DNA of 64,000 nt, from positions 5,191,001-5,255,000 of the forward strand of contig JAPFBL010001617.1 in NCBI GenBank assembly GCA_026182355.1, written 5' to 3'. A program made the translations under genes and the position numbers. The DNA comes from Hermatobates lingyangjiaoensis. Lineage: Eukaryota > Arthropoda > Insecta > Hemiptera > Hermatobatidae. Of this stretch, positions 1 through 12,425 are shown piece by piece. The notes below the pieces were generated by a model, which had not been told where the DNA came from, ran no database searches, and saw only the letters and a program-made list of their open reading frames with translations. Position 1 is the stretch's first letter. Every line of letters starts with the position of its first letter.

Positions 1-616
1 TATGGTTACATTTTTAATATATATATATATAAAGTTCAATACAGACAAAAAAAAATGATAAATTAAAAACACACGCTTGCAATCTCTAATTTTTGGTTTG
101 AGCCATCAGCAGGAGAGATAAGAGTGATACACTATTCTACTTCTCTAATTTAATTGAAAAGCAAATTTGGTTAATTTTTTGATTTTTTTGTTTATATAAC
201 ATGTATAGCTGTTGGTGATAATCTAAATTCTGTTTTTAGTTATGTAAAGTAAAACGCAGTGTTCGTTCTTTAATGCTGTGAGGCCATTAGAGTAGAAACA
301 TTTAATCATACCTAACTCCTTTTTTATTAATTCACAGGGTGGCGGCAGACTGTGATTTACGCCTCCCCAGGTAATAGGTGGAGCAAGGAGTAATGAAATT
401 TGCCCAAGGAAGAATATTGGAAGGGGTGGGCTAATGGAGCGGCGTTCAGTGTGAAGGCAACTTGATGGCCAGCACCCCAATCTCGTGCCAATTTGCACTT
501 TTTAGTCAAACCTGCTTCATTTATTAAAAGGACAATTAAAGATCATAATTGTCTTAAATATGTGTGAGCTTTATTATTTCAATAATAAACCATCATATCT
601 CGCTCTCTGTTTTTAG
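1..616. other. Gene-free AT-rich stretch with a GC-richer island
   Basis: No coding region is recognised. A short (TA)n run lies near position 20. A GC-richer island at about 340-500 could be part of an old element or a regulatory segment. The reading frame across it on the minus strand has no recognisable motif. Confidence 0.5.
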
Positions 617-719
617 TTCACACCTATCTTCTGGAGCTTCCCCTCTACTTTCAACTTCCAAGACCAAAGACAAGACTAATGACAAAACAGGAAAACTGAA
701 AACTGACCATGTCACCAGG
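617..719 (+). other. Candidate internal exon (weak)
   Basis: A 103-nt block of more balanced base composition follows an acceptor-like pyrimidine run ending TTTTTAG and is followed by a donor-like CAGG|GTATCC. One frame is open throughout and reads as a Ser/Lys/Thr-rich polar segment (contains SSGASPLLSTSKTK). It could be an exon of a host gene whose introns fill this window. A single short open block with average splice signals can also occur by chance, and no partner exon was found. Confidence 0.18.
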
Positions 720-2735
720 GTATCCCCCCCCCCCTTTCTTTATTGCGAGTTACGATGAATGTAGGAAATATATTAATAAATAACCATGTGTTAAGTTTCT
801 TTAAGGCTACTGCCGGCCCTAAACAAATAAAATTTTCCCTTTCCAGCTGACCAGACCTTACATTTTTTGACATCACCTGCTCCCCTAGCTGCACATACCT
901 CATTCTATGTTTTGTCAATAAGATGTATTATTACACATACGTAAAATACATTACCAAACACCATGGAAAAGAAGACGTATACCTTTATTACATGAAAGTG
1001 TCCTCAACCATCATATTGGAGGATACACTGAAATGGGAACAAACACCTGACATTTATTTACACGTGCTCAATCCAGTTTGTGAGTGACTGCACAATCTGG
1101 AGGGAGGCTCGAGCTGTCTATGCCTCACCTCTTGTCTCCGAAGGAGACTCCGTTTATTTAAGCAAGAAATACAGAATTTTCTGCGATTTGTATTAAAAAA
1201 AATGGTAAAAATATGTTAAGAACCACAACAAAATCATAGTCAAGAGGACAAATATTAATCTTATTAATTAATAATATTAATTTTAATATTAATATTAATT
1301 AATAATGTTAATTTTAATTAATAATATTAAGACTTATTATTTTGTTTCTTTTTCCTCTCATGATGACAGGGGAGGTACAGTCTATTATAAATATTATAAT
1401 TATAATTAAAGGTTTATTAAGTTGCCATATAATTAAAAGTTATGTTGTTATCACTTAAAATGACTTCAATATCACATATTTCCTCACAAATTTCTTTATG
1501 AGCATAATTAAATAAATACTGAGACTTTCCTACCACAATTTAAAACTGATAATTCCTTTTTTTTAATTTTCATGCAAGGTTTAAAAATGTAAACACTGTC
1601 TGGGTCATTAACGCAAACCTATTGATGGATCTAGTTTGCGTGCTGATACAGCAGTTTTTTTAAACTGAGTACGCAGTGAAGATTGTTCCATTCCTTCCAC
1701 TCATTGCATCGTTGATTGCCTGACTCACCATTACCTAATATGTTTACAGTGTTCCTGTCAGGAAGTGACTCTAGACTATGTTTGTTTCTGTTTTCTCTTT
1801 TCAGTTTGCCGTATGGTTAATCAAGATGTCTCGCTCTCTAAGGTTGAGGTCAGTAAGAAATTTTTCCAGAAAACTTATCGGTTATGTCAATACTATATCA
1901 ATGGAAATTATTAATGTGTACTTGAAGCAGTGATGTAATGATACTTTAAATTTTATTAATAGTAGGGAGTATGATTTATTCAGGAAAAGGAAATAAAAAC
2001 GTTGCAACAGCGATATAACGCTGTTTACAATCTAGAATTCAGGTTAGATATAAGAAAAAGAATTATTATATTGGTGCGTGGTGTTGAAATTATAAATTCA
2101 ATATTTAAGAGTAAAGTTAAGTGTTCAACAAAAATATTAAAAATTATGACAGTGACGGTGGCTTTTAAATAACTTGAACTAACATTTCTATGTTAATTTC
2201 ATGTAAAAAATGATTCCTGTCACAAGGCTCTAGACCTCCTTTCCCCTCGTAGGTGCACAAATAAAACCACTGTTACCGGTTTTGTGATAAGTTAGCAAAT
2301 ATTGACATTTTTAACAGTATAAACGTACATTATGTTAAATCTATTCTTACATTTCTTACTCATTGTGAATAATTTTCATTTCAATTAAGAAAAGTGATGA
2401 ATATTAAAATAAATATGTAAAATAAATGTTATAAATAATTAAACCATAATATTTATATTTCATAATAGCGGTCCCAAACCTTTTTTTAACTACAATGCCT
2501 TTGTCGTCTGTTTTTATAAGTAGTATCATTTGAAAAACTTATTTAAAGTTTTCATTTGAAAAACACTAATCATGCTTTGAATAAACAAATATATATACTC
2601 GTATATATACTACATTAACATAAAGAACACACAGAAAAGAAACAGAAACTCACTACTATATTTCGATGGCCTCGTCATCAGGAGGATAGAAACGAGTCAC
2701 TCCGCAGGCAGACCACGACTGCCTTCCTGTCTAAA
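720..2735. other. Gene-free AT-rich stretch
   Basis: No gene recognised. A low-complexity TTAATTAATATTAAT-type tract lies at about 1255-1330. Near 2640-2690 the minus strand carries CCTGATGACGAGGCC followed by CGAAA, the kind of sequence found near ends of Penelope-like and some LINE elements, but nothing else there supports that assignment. Confidence 0.45.
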
Positions 2736-2739
2736 AATA

Positions 2740-2980
2740 TTCAGTTTTTATAGTTTTATTACTCTTTTCCGTAATTGAAATTTCATGTTTTTTTTGTAAA
2801 TTGTTAATTTTCTATTCAATTTTTTGGCAAAGTTTCACTGTTTTTTAATGTGCAGTTTAGCGTCAAAAACATTTTTTAAAAACAGAAAATATACTCTAGT
2901 GCCCCTTTGATAATGTAATTTTGAAAAAAATTATCTTAACTGATCCTCCACATAAAGTTCTATTATTAGGTAATAGACTA
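2740..2980 (-). repeat. Family B repeat fragment (internal part)
   Basis: This block matches the interior of the family B repeat, for example the stretch at 25380-25640. It shares the run from the 'tttttatagttttatt' start through the conserved 'tttagcgtcaaaaa' word to the 'cctccacataa' word. Both ends of the element are missing. The orientation follows the minus-strand copies such as 24411-26220. Confidence 0.75.
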
Positions 2981-5460
2981 CCTACCACTACCTACCACTC
3001 TAGTGGTAGTTCTTTAAGTCTATATTGATCAAATCAAGAAATATGTATAGTCTGTTTGAATATTAATTAGACAGATGTAGTTAGTGTAACGTTGATGATG
3101 AGATGATACATTAGGTTTAACCTGATGGAACTTTTCTACCTGAATCTTTCATTATTCATTAGTTGTCATTCATTAGTTGTTTTTCTTTTACTCTTAATGA
3201 AGTCTTAAGCAATGATGAGAAATTGATAAGATGAATTTGAAGGAAATTCATTCTATAGGAAATAAATATTTGGATACTTTGAAAGGAAAACTCTCTAGAG
3301 GTTATGTTTTTGGACATATGAGAAGATGTTTATTTTGATAATTTTTATTACATAACTAACTTCTAAACGGAAAATAAAGAATGCGGTTCTTAAAGATGTT
3401 TTTTTTTAATCAAATTAGAGAAGAGCATTTATATTAGAATTTCCTTTTTATGAACAACAGATCTCAAATCACAAAGGCAATATTATTAATTTCTTATTAT
3501 GCTACAACATTATTATTATTTATTAATATTTGTAATCTTATTAATATTGAATAACACTAATTTTATATGTTATTCCTTTTTTTTAAATATATATCAGTTT
3601 GTTAATTTTCCACGAATGCAATATTACTTTTACAAAGGCATTTACAGTTTTTTTTTTTTAAAATTACTGAAACAACTTTCTTACATTGCCACTGTGCTAA
3701 CCTACCTCCCTAAGATGGGATTCAAAAAATATATTTCTATCAGCAAATTAAAAATTGTGTTTAAAATTTATTGAAAAAACGCAAGAAAATTATGAGTAAC
3801 CAACTTCAAAGGACAATCATAAACATTAAAGGTAGGTTAATACGTACGACTGACAGAGGTAATCTAAGATGAACGGCTAGATGAGTGGGATTGTTTGGTC
3901 CCATGGAAGAAGTCCAGAGACGATACTGGGATAGAATTGATACTCGATCTCTGTCATTTGTAACAATTACGAAAAGACGTGAGAAGTTTAAGAGTGTTAG
4001 AACTGTGTGATATAACGAAGAGATGTCGAGGCAGCAATAAATTAGATCGGGCAAAAGACGGATGGAATAAGTGGTACATTTGACAAGATCCCTTAAGTAG
4101 TCCTCACGGTGAACTGGCCTGAGTCATATGTTACGTAGCAACTCAAGTGTCCATCGCACTTGAAAGCAAGCAAAGCAATCCTATATTTCCAGCGCTTTAA
4201 GCGACACATGAAACGACTTGGACAGCTACCTTCAATTCTGCGACGTGTTACTCATAGTGAACAGATGGCTGATCTGTATGTGAAGAACTCTGTAGCAAAC
4301 TGTCAACGAGACAAAATTACGTAAGCTAGATGCTATCAAAGAGGTGAATATGACTCATATGAATACCTTTTATCGAAACCATATCACAAGTTGTCCATAC
4401 GTCCTACTTTAGGCAATAACAAATTTTTGAACATATGCTTCATCAACATATCTTTTCATACTTAAGGAATTATAGTTTTGTTTCAGTTAGTAAAGTTCCA
4501 ACAGTAAAAACTTCTTTGAGAGAAATCATGAATAACAGTTATAATGCAACTTACCTTTTTAACATTTTGATCATATCACTTCGTCAGTAATTGCAAGTAT
4601 TTATTATATAAAAGTTTGACATTGATTTTGCCCTAGGAAACGTATTTTTTAGTTAAAATATCAATGTAAAAACTTTTTAAACGTATGTGGTCGTGATTTA
4701 AATGCTATAATTATATTTAAAACAATTTCAAGTAAATTTTTTAGGAAACAAATAAATAGTTTAGACATCTTTAAAATCAAATTTTCCTCTCTGTGATTGA
4801 AAGACACAGTGTTTTTTGTTTCATCCTTAATATTTGTTGATTTCATATTTTACTTATTCATTGGAAATACGTAATGTGATTAATATATACATTAAATACT
4901 TAAAAGATAATCTTTACGTAAATTACATCCCAATAACAAAAATTTGATAAAATAGAAACATTATAAATTCATTAATAATAGGTAAATTACTAACACATTC
5001 GTGTTCATAAAAAGTTATGATATGGGCATAAGATTGATCTAATATTATGATGCATATGGATGCTCTGATTAAAAGAAAATCCCCAATAAATTGCTCTGCC
5101 AAATCCAGTAATCGACAGCTACCAGCGATATTCATTGTTCCCTCAAAAATGAATTTCCGACAGCAGAAATGGAGTTAATCAAAGAAAAAAACAACACATT
5201 TTTATTGTTTTGCTTATATAGTGCTTTCATTGTTGTTATTCTTATCAAAACAACTATGGCTCAGAATTTTTACACATGTATCTGAGTTACTCAGTTGCAA
5301 TATTTCAACAATTAATATGTGTACTTGTGTACATATATTTCAAGTTGTCTATTTATGTAAATTCTATCGTTCAACAGGTTAACCAACAGGATAACCTGTT
5401 GGCAAAGTATATTACACTTATGAAGTTACATTTAAAATATTTTATAATGGGTTTTAAACT
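2981..5460. other. Gene-free stretch, slightly GC-richer at 3820-4360
   Basis: No gene recognised. The segment at about 3820-4360 is less AT-rich than its surroundings and may be an old transposon remnant. Its translations contain many stops and showed no family motif. Confidence 0.4.
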
Positions 5461-5463
5461 TCC

Positions 5464-5489
5464 TTATATATATATATATATATATATAT
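5464..5489. repeat. (TA)n microsatellite
   Basis: A near-pure TA dinucleotide run, immediately before the Penelope-like 3'-end fragment at 5505. A similar TA run also precedes or follows the related fragments near 8.0-9.5 kb. Confidence 0.9.
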
Positions 5490-5504
5490 TCTTTGATAAA
5501 AAGA

Positions 5505-5600
5505 TTTCACATAAACACGTGATATAACAATCAATAATCAAATCACAATATGAAATGGGAAAACAAGACTAAGATCTTTCATATTGTGGTTTGATCATAT
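5505..5600 (-). mobile_element. Penelope-like element 3'-end fragment
   Basis: The minus-strand sequence matches the tails at 9725-9795 (plus) and 22868-22945 (minus), sharing a block with 'catattgtggtttgatca' and 'ttcacgtgtttatgtgaaat'. The copy at 22868 is directly attached to a GIY-YIG endonuclease remnant, which links the tail to Penelope-like elements. Here the tail is partly duplicated in inverted orientation (about 5531-5553 against 5577-5600), giving a small foldback. Confidence 0.6.
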
Positions 5601-5708
5601 ATTCTTTATTCCATTCTTTATTTTATTTATATATGGGATACATATAAACATCCTTTTCCTAAAAAAAAATGTTATTAAAATGATAATTAATTTTAGAAAT
5701 TAATTATA

Positions 5709-5789
5709 CTCCTCCTCCTCCTCCTCCTCCCCCCCTCCTCCTCCTCCTCCTCGTCCTCCTCCTCCTCCTTCTCCTCCTCCTCCTCCTCC
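5709..5789. repeat. (CTC)n/(CCT)n trinucleotide microsatellite
   Basis: About 80 bp of strongly strand-asymmetric CCT/CTC repeat with a few interruptions (CCCCCC, CGT, TTC). It abuts the left arm of the inverted repeat at 5789-6311. A shorter CCTCCTCCTCC run sits just inside that arm, near 5973. Confidence 0.95.
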
Positions 5790-6311
5790 ATTTCATCAAA
5801 GAAGTCCGCAAGAGTAAACTATCACTAAACCAATCACTTCCCAAGCGTAATTTAAATGTATATACTATTTCCATTCAATTTTTCGTTCTTAATATTCAAT
5901 TCAATATTCATTCGACCTTACCAAATATTTTGATTAGGCAGGGATGGGTCATCCTCAGGTTATTGACCTTTTTCCTCCTCCTCCTCTACATCCCGAAGTA
6001 TAATTCATCCAGAAAGATATGATACTGACAATAGATATAATAAGAGAGAGCTGGAACAGGGGCTACTGAGCAGTTCAAGGGCACACGAAGGGACTCCCCC
6101 ACGCCATACAAACCTCAGGGCACCGGGAAAAGGTCAATGACCTGAGGATGACCCATCCCTGCCTAATCAAAATATTTGGTAAGGTCGAATGAATATTGAA
6201 TTGAATATTAAGAACGAAAAATTGAATTGAAATAGTATATACATTAAAATTACGCTTGGGAAGTGATTGGTTTAGTGATAGTTTACTCTTGCGCACTTCA
6301 ATGATGAAATG
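5789..6311. repeat. Long inverted repeat, Penelope-like terminal type
   Basis: Arms 5789-5973 and 6125-6311 are near-identical reverse complements separated by about 150 bp. The arms carry the phrase 'cctgaggatgacccatcc' (minus strand in the left arm, plus in the right), which resembles the CTGA-rich terminal sequences of Penelope-like elements. Inverted terminal arrangements are known for Penelope-like insertions, but no RT or endonuclease coding lies between the arms. The family call is an inference. Confidence 0.6.
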
Positions 6312-6591
6312 CTCTTAGAGACAATATTCAGTTTTTTTACAAGAATCTTCAACAGAAATGAGCCTCAGGCATTCATTAAACAACAATGCAAACTGTTCTT
6401 TTCAGTCTTGGGTACGATTTTGATAAGTTCAGTTAGATGAAATGCAGAAAGAACAAAAACGTCTCGCTATTTCCGATCGTACATCAGCACTATTAAGCTG
6501 AGAGCAGACTGACTCCTGGGTGTCCTCTTCAAGTAACAACGACAGTCAATATAACCAAAATAATGATAAACAAGTTTTAATTGAGATACTT

Positions 6592-6895
6592 TTTGTTTTA
6601 TATTACTGCAAGTAAAGTATAGTGATTGTGAAAATAATCGATCTCGAGATTTTGACAGAATTACATGTTTGAAGTCCCCAAAACGTTTTATGAAGTTTTC
6701 CATGATGTCTGTGTGTGAGTGTGTATCCAAAGGTTTGTGTAGACGCTACAGTTTAGAATTTTTGATGGATCAAATTGATATTTTATACCGTGTTAATGAA
6801 ACCTATTGTTTGGGAAGAATTATGCATAATGGGAAAGTCAATTTTTTGACCAAAATGTGTTTTCCAAACATTTTAATGATATTAATATGAGTAAT
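6592..6895 (+). repeat. Family B repeat fragment (5' part)
   Basis: It begins with a decayed form of the family B terminal hairpin and runs through 'cgatctcgagattttgac' and the 'gatgtctgtgtgtgag' region. It then continues through 'tttgatggatcaaattgat' and 'gggaagaattatgcat', matching 15282-15600. The TG microsatellite is short here. One frame stays open for 73 codons (6669-6890), and other copies give comparable translations, but no protein family is recognised. Confidence 0.8.
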
Positions 6896-8003
6896 TAATA
6901 AACCATACTGTCTGTTTTACAATAAATATTGTCTGTTTTAAATTTTTAAAATATTTAAAATTTTACTTTACTTAAACTTAATTGAACTGGGTGGGTAAGC
7001 TGAGATGTCTCATATTAGTTTAGAGTCCTGACAATTGAGACCAACTTCTATGTAACTCAAAGGCAGTAATCAGTGTTATTAGAAGTGTAATTGAATTTGG
7101 TAGGTAATCTCTTGCTATAAAGAAATGAGGGCTGCGAAATAGGGCAGTAATTGTTGGCTTATGGTTCTTACGTGCTGAAGGTAGGTGAGGCCTTTAAGGT
7201 GAGTCGCGCCCCAACTCACTCAAACTGCAGTAAATATAAATCATTGACAGTTAGAGTCAGGTGGAGCGAATGTAAGTCAGCCTGTTCATTAACTATGCAT
7301 GGGCAAAAGGGCCCGACGGCTCACACAACTGGCCTTGCGTCCACATGCCTCACCTCCTTCCCTCCCTCACGCCCTACTAAGCTTGTCAACTCCAACAGAC
7401 CCATACACTCTTCAAAACCTGTCTGCATTTTATCAGCAAAGTCTCATTTCAATAGGTATGCCAGCATATTTACTAGTAATTTGGATTTCATTCTAATAAA
7501 AGTTCATAAAATATTGAGCGTTTAGAACTAGAAATAATTATGATGACGTTCGGTGTTTTTCTAAATGGGTTTGTGAGATATTTTGGAATATTGTCAGAAT
7601 AAATGAATGACTAAGGTTTTTGCTGACATAAATGTAATATGTTTATTCCAGCTGTCGTGTAAAAGTTCACAGTTTTTATTTTTTTAAAATGTCCTACTTG
7701 GGCTTTAAAGAAGGAATTTCAATAGTATTAAAATTTGGAAAGCTGACCCGATTTCAATTTATTTTAAAAACATGCTCATACAAGTATTCACACACAAGTT
7801 TACAAATATAAATACTCAGGGGTATATATACGTATATGTATACATAATTCCCACATTGAAAGGGGTAATCATAATAGAGTTAAACAATTTTGTAAAAACA
7901 CAAAAAACACTCAATAGAACAAAGTACTTACCATGATCGATATTTTGAAATACAGTTCATTGTGAAGAGGAAATTGGATGTGAAGATGAAGAGAAACTCC
8001 AGT
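6896..8003. other. Gene-free stretch with GC-richer island at 7150-7430
   Basis: No gene recognised. A GC-richer island holds a 124-codon open frame (7151-7525) that would start at TTG, has no recognisable motif and runs into AT-rich sequence. It is treated as a chance frame. Confidence 0.4.
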
Positions 8004-8075
8004 TATATATATATATATATAACGAAAGGCCTTAGAGCATTGTTTCCAAATTTGTTTCATTATGGTAAATTAATC

Positions 8076-8124
<49 letters not shown>
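8004..8124. repeat. Two (TA)n microsatellites
   Basis: Pure TA runs at 8004-8021 and 8079-8124 immediately precede the large inverted repeat. Confidence 0.9.
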
Positions 8125-8126
<2 letters not shown>

Positions 8127-8159
8127 ATATAGCTTCTCGACCACTGATATTTCAAATTC

Positions 8160-9096
8160 ACACAAGGGGTTCTTGAGGATTTTGGTCATAAAACATACAA
8201 CTCCTGATTATAAGCCGACGTTTCGCTAAAAGTTGTTTGGCATTTTCAAGGCTAAAAAACAATTTATTAAGGACATATGTAAAGCAAGATAAATACATCA
8301 CCGGACACCACTCAACAGAAAACAAACAACACAAACAAAAATATTCTAACAAGAGAACCACAAAGGATCATAAAATACCTAGTGTTATTATTATTATTTA
8401 AAAACCGATATTTGTTGTTTAAACCTAATTAATGGTTATTAATTATTCAGAACATCAAAAAACCCGATTTTAAAACAGCAAAACAACACACAGACAGTAA
8501 CAAACACAGAAAATTACAAAACAATGAAAAAAAGAGAGTCAAAAATTAAAAGAAATTAAGGGACAAAAAAAAAAAACAAAAAACAAAGATACACACCTTC
8601 CTGTTTATGTGTATTTGTTATGATGCAGCCAGACATAAGCATGGACCGGTAAATGGTGTTTCTTCTAAGTCAAGGTAATAATGTTTGTAAGGTTTTTGTT
8701 TTTTGTTTTTTGTTTTATTTTGTCCCTTAATTTCTTTTAATTTTTGACTCTCTTTTTTTCATTGTTTTGTAATTTTCTGTGTTTGTTACTGTCTGTGTGT
8801 TGTTTTGCTGTTTTAAAATCGGGTTTTTTGATGTTCTGAATAATTAATAACCATTAATTAGGTTTAAACAACAAATATCGGTTTTTAAATAATAATAATA
8901 ACACTAGGTATTTTATGATCCTTTGTGGTTCTCTTGTTAGAATATTTTTGTTTGTGTTGTTTGTTTTCTGTTGAGTGGTGTCCGGTGATGTATTTATCTT
9001 GCTTTACTTATGTCCTTAATAAATTGTTTTTTAGCCTCGAAAATGCCAAACAACTTTTGGCGAAACGTCGGCTCAATCCTCAAGAACCCCTTGTGT
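8160..9096. mobile_element. Penelope-like long inverted repeat with about 400-bp arms
   Basis: Arms 8160-8588 and 8692-9096 are almost perfect reverse complements around a spacer of about 100 bp. The left arm has one extra block of about 30 nt near 8181-8211, and single-base differences are few. Even the internal (AAT)n run has the same length in both arms. The right arm ends with 'ggcgaaacgtcggct', the GAAAC-GTCGG type of phrase seen in terminal repeats of Penelope-like elements. No RT or GIY-YIG coding is present. The class assignment is inferred; the inverted structure is directly visible. Confidence 0.7.
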
Positions 9097-9425
9097 AAAT
9101 TTTTATATATATATAAATAGGTGTGTTCTCTAATCGGGGTTCGGTCAATTTTCCAGGATAAAAAATCAAACTCTCGTTGCCAACGTTTCAGTTTTATTTA
9201 AAACCTTTTTCATATGCAGAAGTAAGAATTTTTTAACTAAGAAAATGAAATTTACATTATTTAAAGGAACAACAATGTTAACCGGACAAATCCTTCGACT
9301 AGACTCTAGTCTCTGTACCAGTGCGCTTGGTTTTTCTCCTTTATCTCTCCTGAAGATGGTTCAACCAAAAATTAGAGACTGTAAGTTTGTGTTTTTAATT
9401 TCTCTATGTTTGTTTATGTACATTG

Positions 9426-9465
<40 letters not shown>

Positions 9466-9545
9466 ATATTTAGGAAACAGTCCTTCGTTAATAGATGTCA
9501 GATTGAATTTACTGACATCTTTCAATTGGTTTTCAAGTTGGTTTT
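9097..9545. other. Penelope-like debris and (TA)n run
   Basis: This contains 'gttgccaacgtttcag' near 9178, 'cctgaagatggttcaacc' near 9350 and a (TA)n run at 9428-9461. The phrases resemble terminal sequences of Penelope-like elements, but no coding region is present. Confidence 0.35.
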
Positions 9546-9806
9546 TTAATTACTTTCTTGGATAACTTTTCCAAATCTTAAAAGACTCTTAAGGGTTTTG
9601 GAAAAGGTATCCAAGAAATTAATTAGAAAAACAATAGGCCGTAAATTCAATCTCACGTATATGTATATAGTCAGTTGGGTTTTTGACTCTGACGAAGACC
9701 GCTTGTTACGGTTGAAAGTTCTTAGTCTTGTTTTCCCATTTTCATATTGTGGTTTGATCATTGATTGTTATTTCACGTGTTTATGTGAAATCTTTTTATA
9801 TATATA
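9546..9806 (+). mobile_element. Penelope-like element 3' region
   Basis: It starts with an imperfect hairpin (arms 9546-9575 and 9597-9625, loop about 21 nt). It continues with 'ctctgacgaagaccgcttg' and ends in the tail block shared with 5505-5600 and 22868-22945. CTGACGA-type phrases before a GC-rich word are typical of Penelope-like terminal repeats. The endonuclease coding expected just upstream is not recognisable here. Confidence 0.6.
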
Positions 9807-12154
9807 GCAGATGGAGGGTAATACAGAGAAATGAATAAAAACTCAGTATTATTGGTCGTCAGTCACCAAAAACTTATTGATAGTCGTCAGTAACTGTCTT
9901 GCCGAAGAGATTACGGAAACCAATTCATTATTCTGTCTCTTCCAGCTTATTTGTATATTCAAAAGTACAAATAACATCAAATACTTGTACTTTTTCTTAT
10001 TAAAACCAAATTTTAATATCCACTGTTTGAAAGAAAAAGGATAAGTGTTTTTAGAGAAAATATGAAAATATTTCATACAGGATATTTTGCTTGAATGGAA
10101 AGTTTTTGAAAATATTTTATATCTCATATTTAAGTATATAAATTAAGTTTGATATATTGAAAGTGAGTCACGTTTTGATAGGGTATGAATGTACAGATAG
10201 TCTGGTATAATGTACATTAGATATTTTGTATTAGTAGCATTTGATAGCTCAATCAATGAGTTATTATGGTGGATATTTGAATAATTGCTTATTTTTCACC
10301 ATGTTTAAGTAAAGACGTAAGCTAAAAGACTTTATTGATGTTTTTAAATCATATACGAAAAGGATTGGTCAAAAGGAAATGCTATTGGTGGAATGGTGTG
10401 TTCTTGAGTTCAAGATCAGTCAAGTATTATCTTTAATAGTGAAATAATAGCAATGTCAGTTGTTATGAAGTGAGTAATATTAAAGTTATGGTTAGGAATT
10501 TATTTTTCCAAATAATATCATTCATTAGGCATTTCTTCATCTTCTTTAAGAAATAATAATAAATTTTTCCATATTAAGTTTAAATAAGAAAGAATGATAA
10601 AAACGAAAGATCTGCCTGTTACTATGACTGGATACCAGAATTTCTTTTTCCATAGCAACATGTATTAGTAAACTATAATGAGTCCATAGAGAATTGAAAT
10701 TCAAAGTACAAGAAGTTTAAAATTCTGTGGAGTGTATCTGTAGTTTAACTGTATTGCATTTAGATTAGTAACATAAATTTTACATTACAAATTTGAACAA
10801 GTAATACATTTTATGAGCAATACAATCCATTCTTTATTCTATCATTATTATAGCATCACGACTAATGAAAGTAATCAAGACTTCAATTTTTGTCTGTTCG
10901 AAAAGTGTTTCACTTTCAGATGTATTCATAGAAATACACGATTGTGGAATTTGGTCAGACAACAAATATTTTTCAACTCTTAGTTTAGAAATAATTGCCA
11001 AGAATCATATTTAAGATCGTTTCTATTTATTTTGAAAACAACACTACGTATAGAAATCTGCCTCTACAAGACAGAAAACTTAATGAAGACCTCCCGAAAA
11101 TATACATTTACATTTTGAGTAGCAGGGTTAAATTAAACTAATTTTTAATAATTTTCCTTTTATATATAAGCTTTTATGCAGTGAGCTTTATTATCAGATA
11201 TAGACTTTCTATTTAAAATAAAATTGTTTTTCTTTAATTCATGGACCTAATTATATACTCGCTAATGTTGTGAATATTATGTTAAAAAGTTGTGGTTTAA
11301 TTTTTATAAATACTCAGTCAAAAGATCAATACTTGGTAGTGAATACTACATTGAAAATTAGTTGAGTTTTAAGTATACATATAGAGGGAGTGAGTGAGTT
11401 GATCAGGTTTTTACCTTTTAATGCGCGTCCTGAAATACAAAATGAGGTGGAAGGCAAACGGCGGAGAGGCAAAAAAAAGCAACCGATTGTTGAAGGTAGA
11501 AGTATGAATATTTTGTGGTATATTAGAGCTGTGTGTGGGACAGATAAGGTCCCAAGCAGCGCGTGCTCCTGAATACTGCCCTCATCACCTTCTCAACAGA
11601 ATTTTTCAATTAGCTCCCTTACTCACTTGCTCGTCGCAAGCTCCCCCACACTCTCATTCTCTCTCTCCCCTCCCTCGGTCACCCTCTCTTCGTCTATTCA
11701 AGACTCCAATCAGAAATTTATTATCCAGTTGTAAAAAGCCAAGTTTTACAAGGTGACAGGAATCAATACAGTGATAATGAAATCTGGTTAGGGCGGGGTG
11801 TGAGCCTGAGTCAACCTATAAACTGCGACCTGATAACCCAAGCAATGCCTGCTCTCGCCACCTTAATGGCTTCTACTAAATATCCACTACAACTACTTCT
11901 TGTAATACATATAAATCTCTTATCCAAACTCTGCTTCAAAACCAATTTTTGACCAAAAGTTTTAACTTCCTGCATTCTAAAAGCATTTACTCAACATTGC
12001 AAAACGCTCCCGCAGTAGAAAATTACATTTCATTAGAATCACAAATTAGTGATTTCCACAAATTTTATTGGAGTAATATTACCGAGATTCCAATCCACCA
12101 CGAGATTAAAACTTATTTTGCTAAATTACATTTTCAACAAAGTAAAAATAAAAA
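9807..12154. other. Gene-free stretch with GC-richer island at 11385-11840
   Basis: No gene recognised. The island at 11385-11840 holds short open frames without motifs. It could be part of an unrecognised element or an old exon. The remainder is AT-rich and featureless to the eye. Confidence 0.4.
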
Positions 12155-12425
12155 GTCTTGAGTGGCCTACACTCAACTTTACTATAAGTAAACATGATAT
12201 TTAACTTCTTGGGTATATAATATCCTATTTACACATAATATACATGTCTAAATGGCAGAAGTTCAGATGTTTAATAGTATTTTTCCGGGCGGTAGCACAC
12301 ATGGTGATTTCCGGTACACGCTTATTCTTGTATATCACACAACTGATGCATATACTCGTATAGTAATATCATTGGTATTACCACAGCAGTAATAACACAT
12401 TTAGGATACCAAAGTGAATATTTCA
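12155..12425 (-). repeat. Family B repeat fragment (terminal part)
   Basis: It begins with a variant of the family B terminus (CTTGAGTGGCCTACACTC instead of CTGGAGTGGCC) and the TTTACTATAAGTAAA palindrome. It then runs through the 'cacacaactgatgcatat' word. The rest of the element is missing. Confidence 0.8.

Noticed and set aside
1800..1855. Micro-exon with TTTTCAG acceptor and GAG|GTCAGT donor
   Set aside because: Only about 44 nt; signals this short occur by chance, and no partner exon was found.
7151..7525. 124-codon open frame, the longest outside transposons up to 38 kb
   Set aside because: It starts at TTG, has no motif, and its coding-like part is limited to a GC-richer island while the rest is AT-rich filler.
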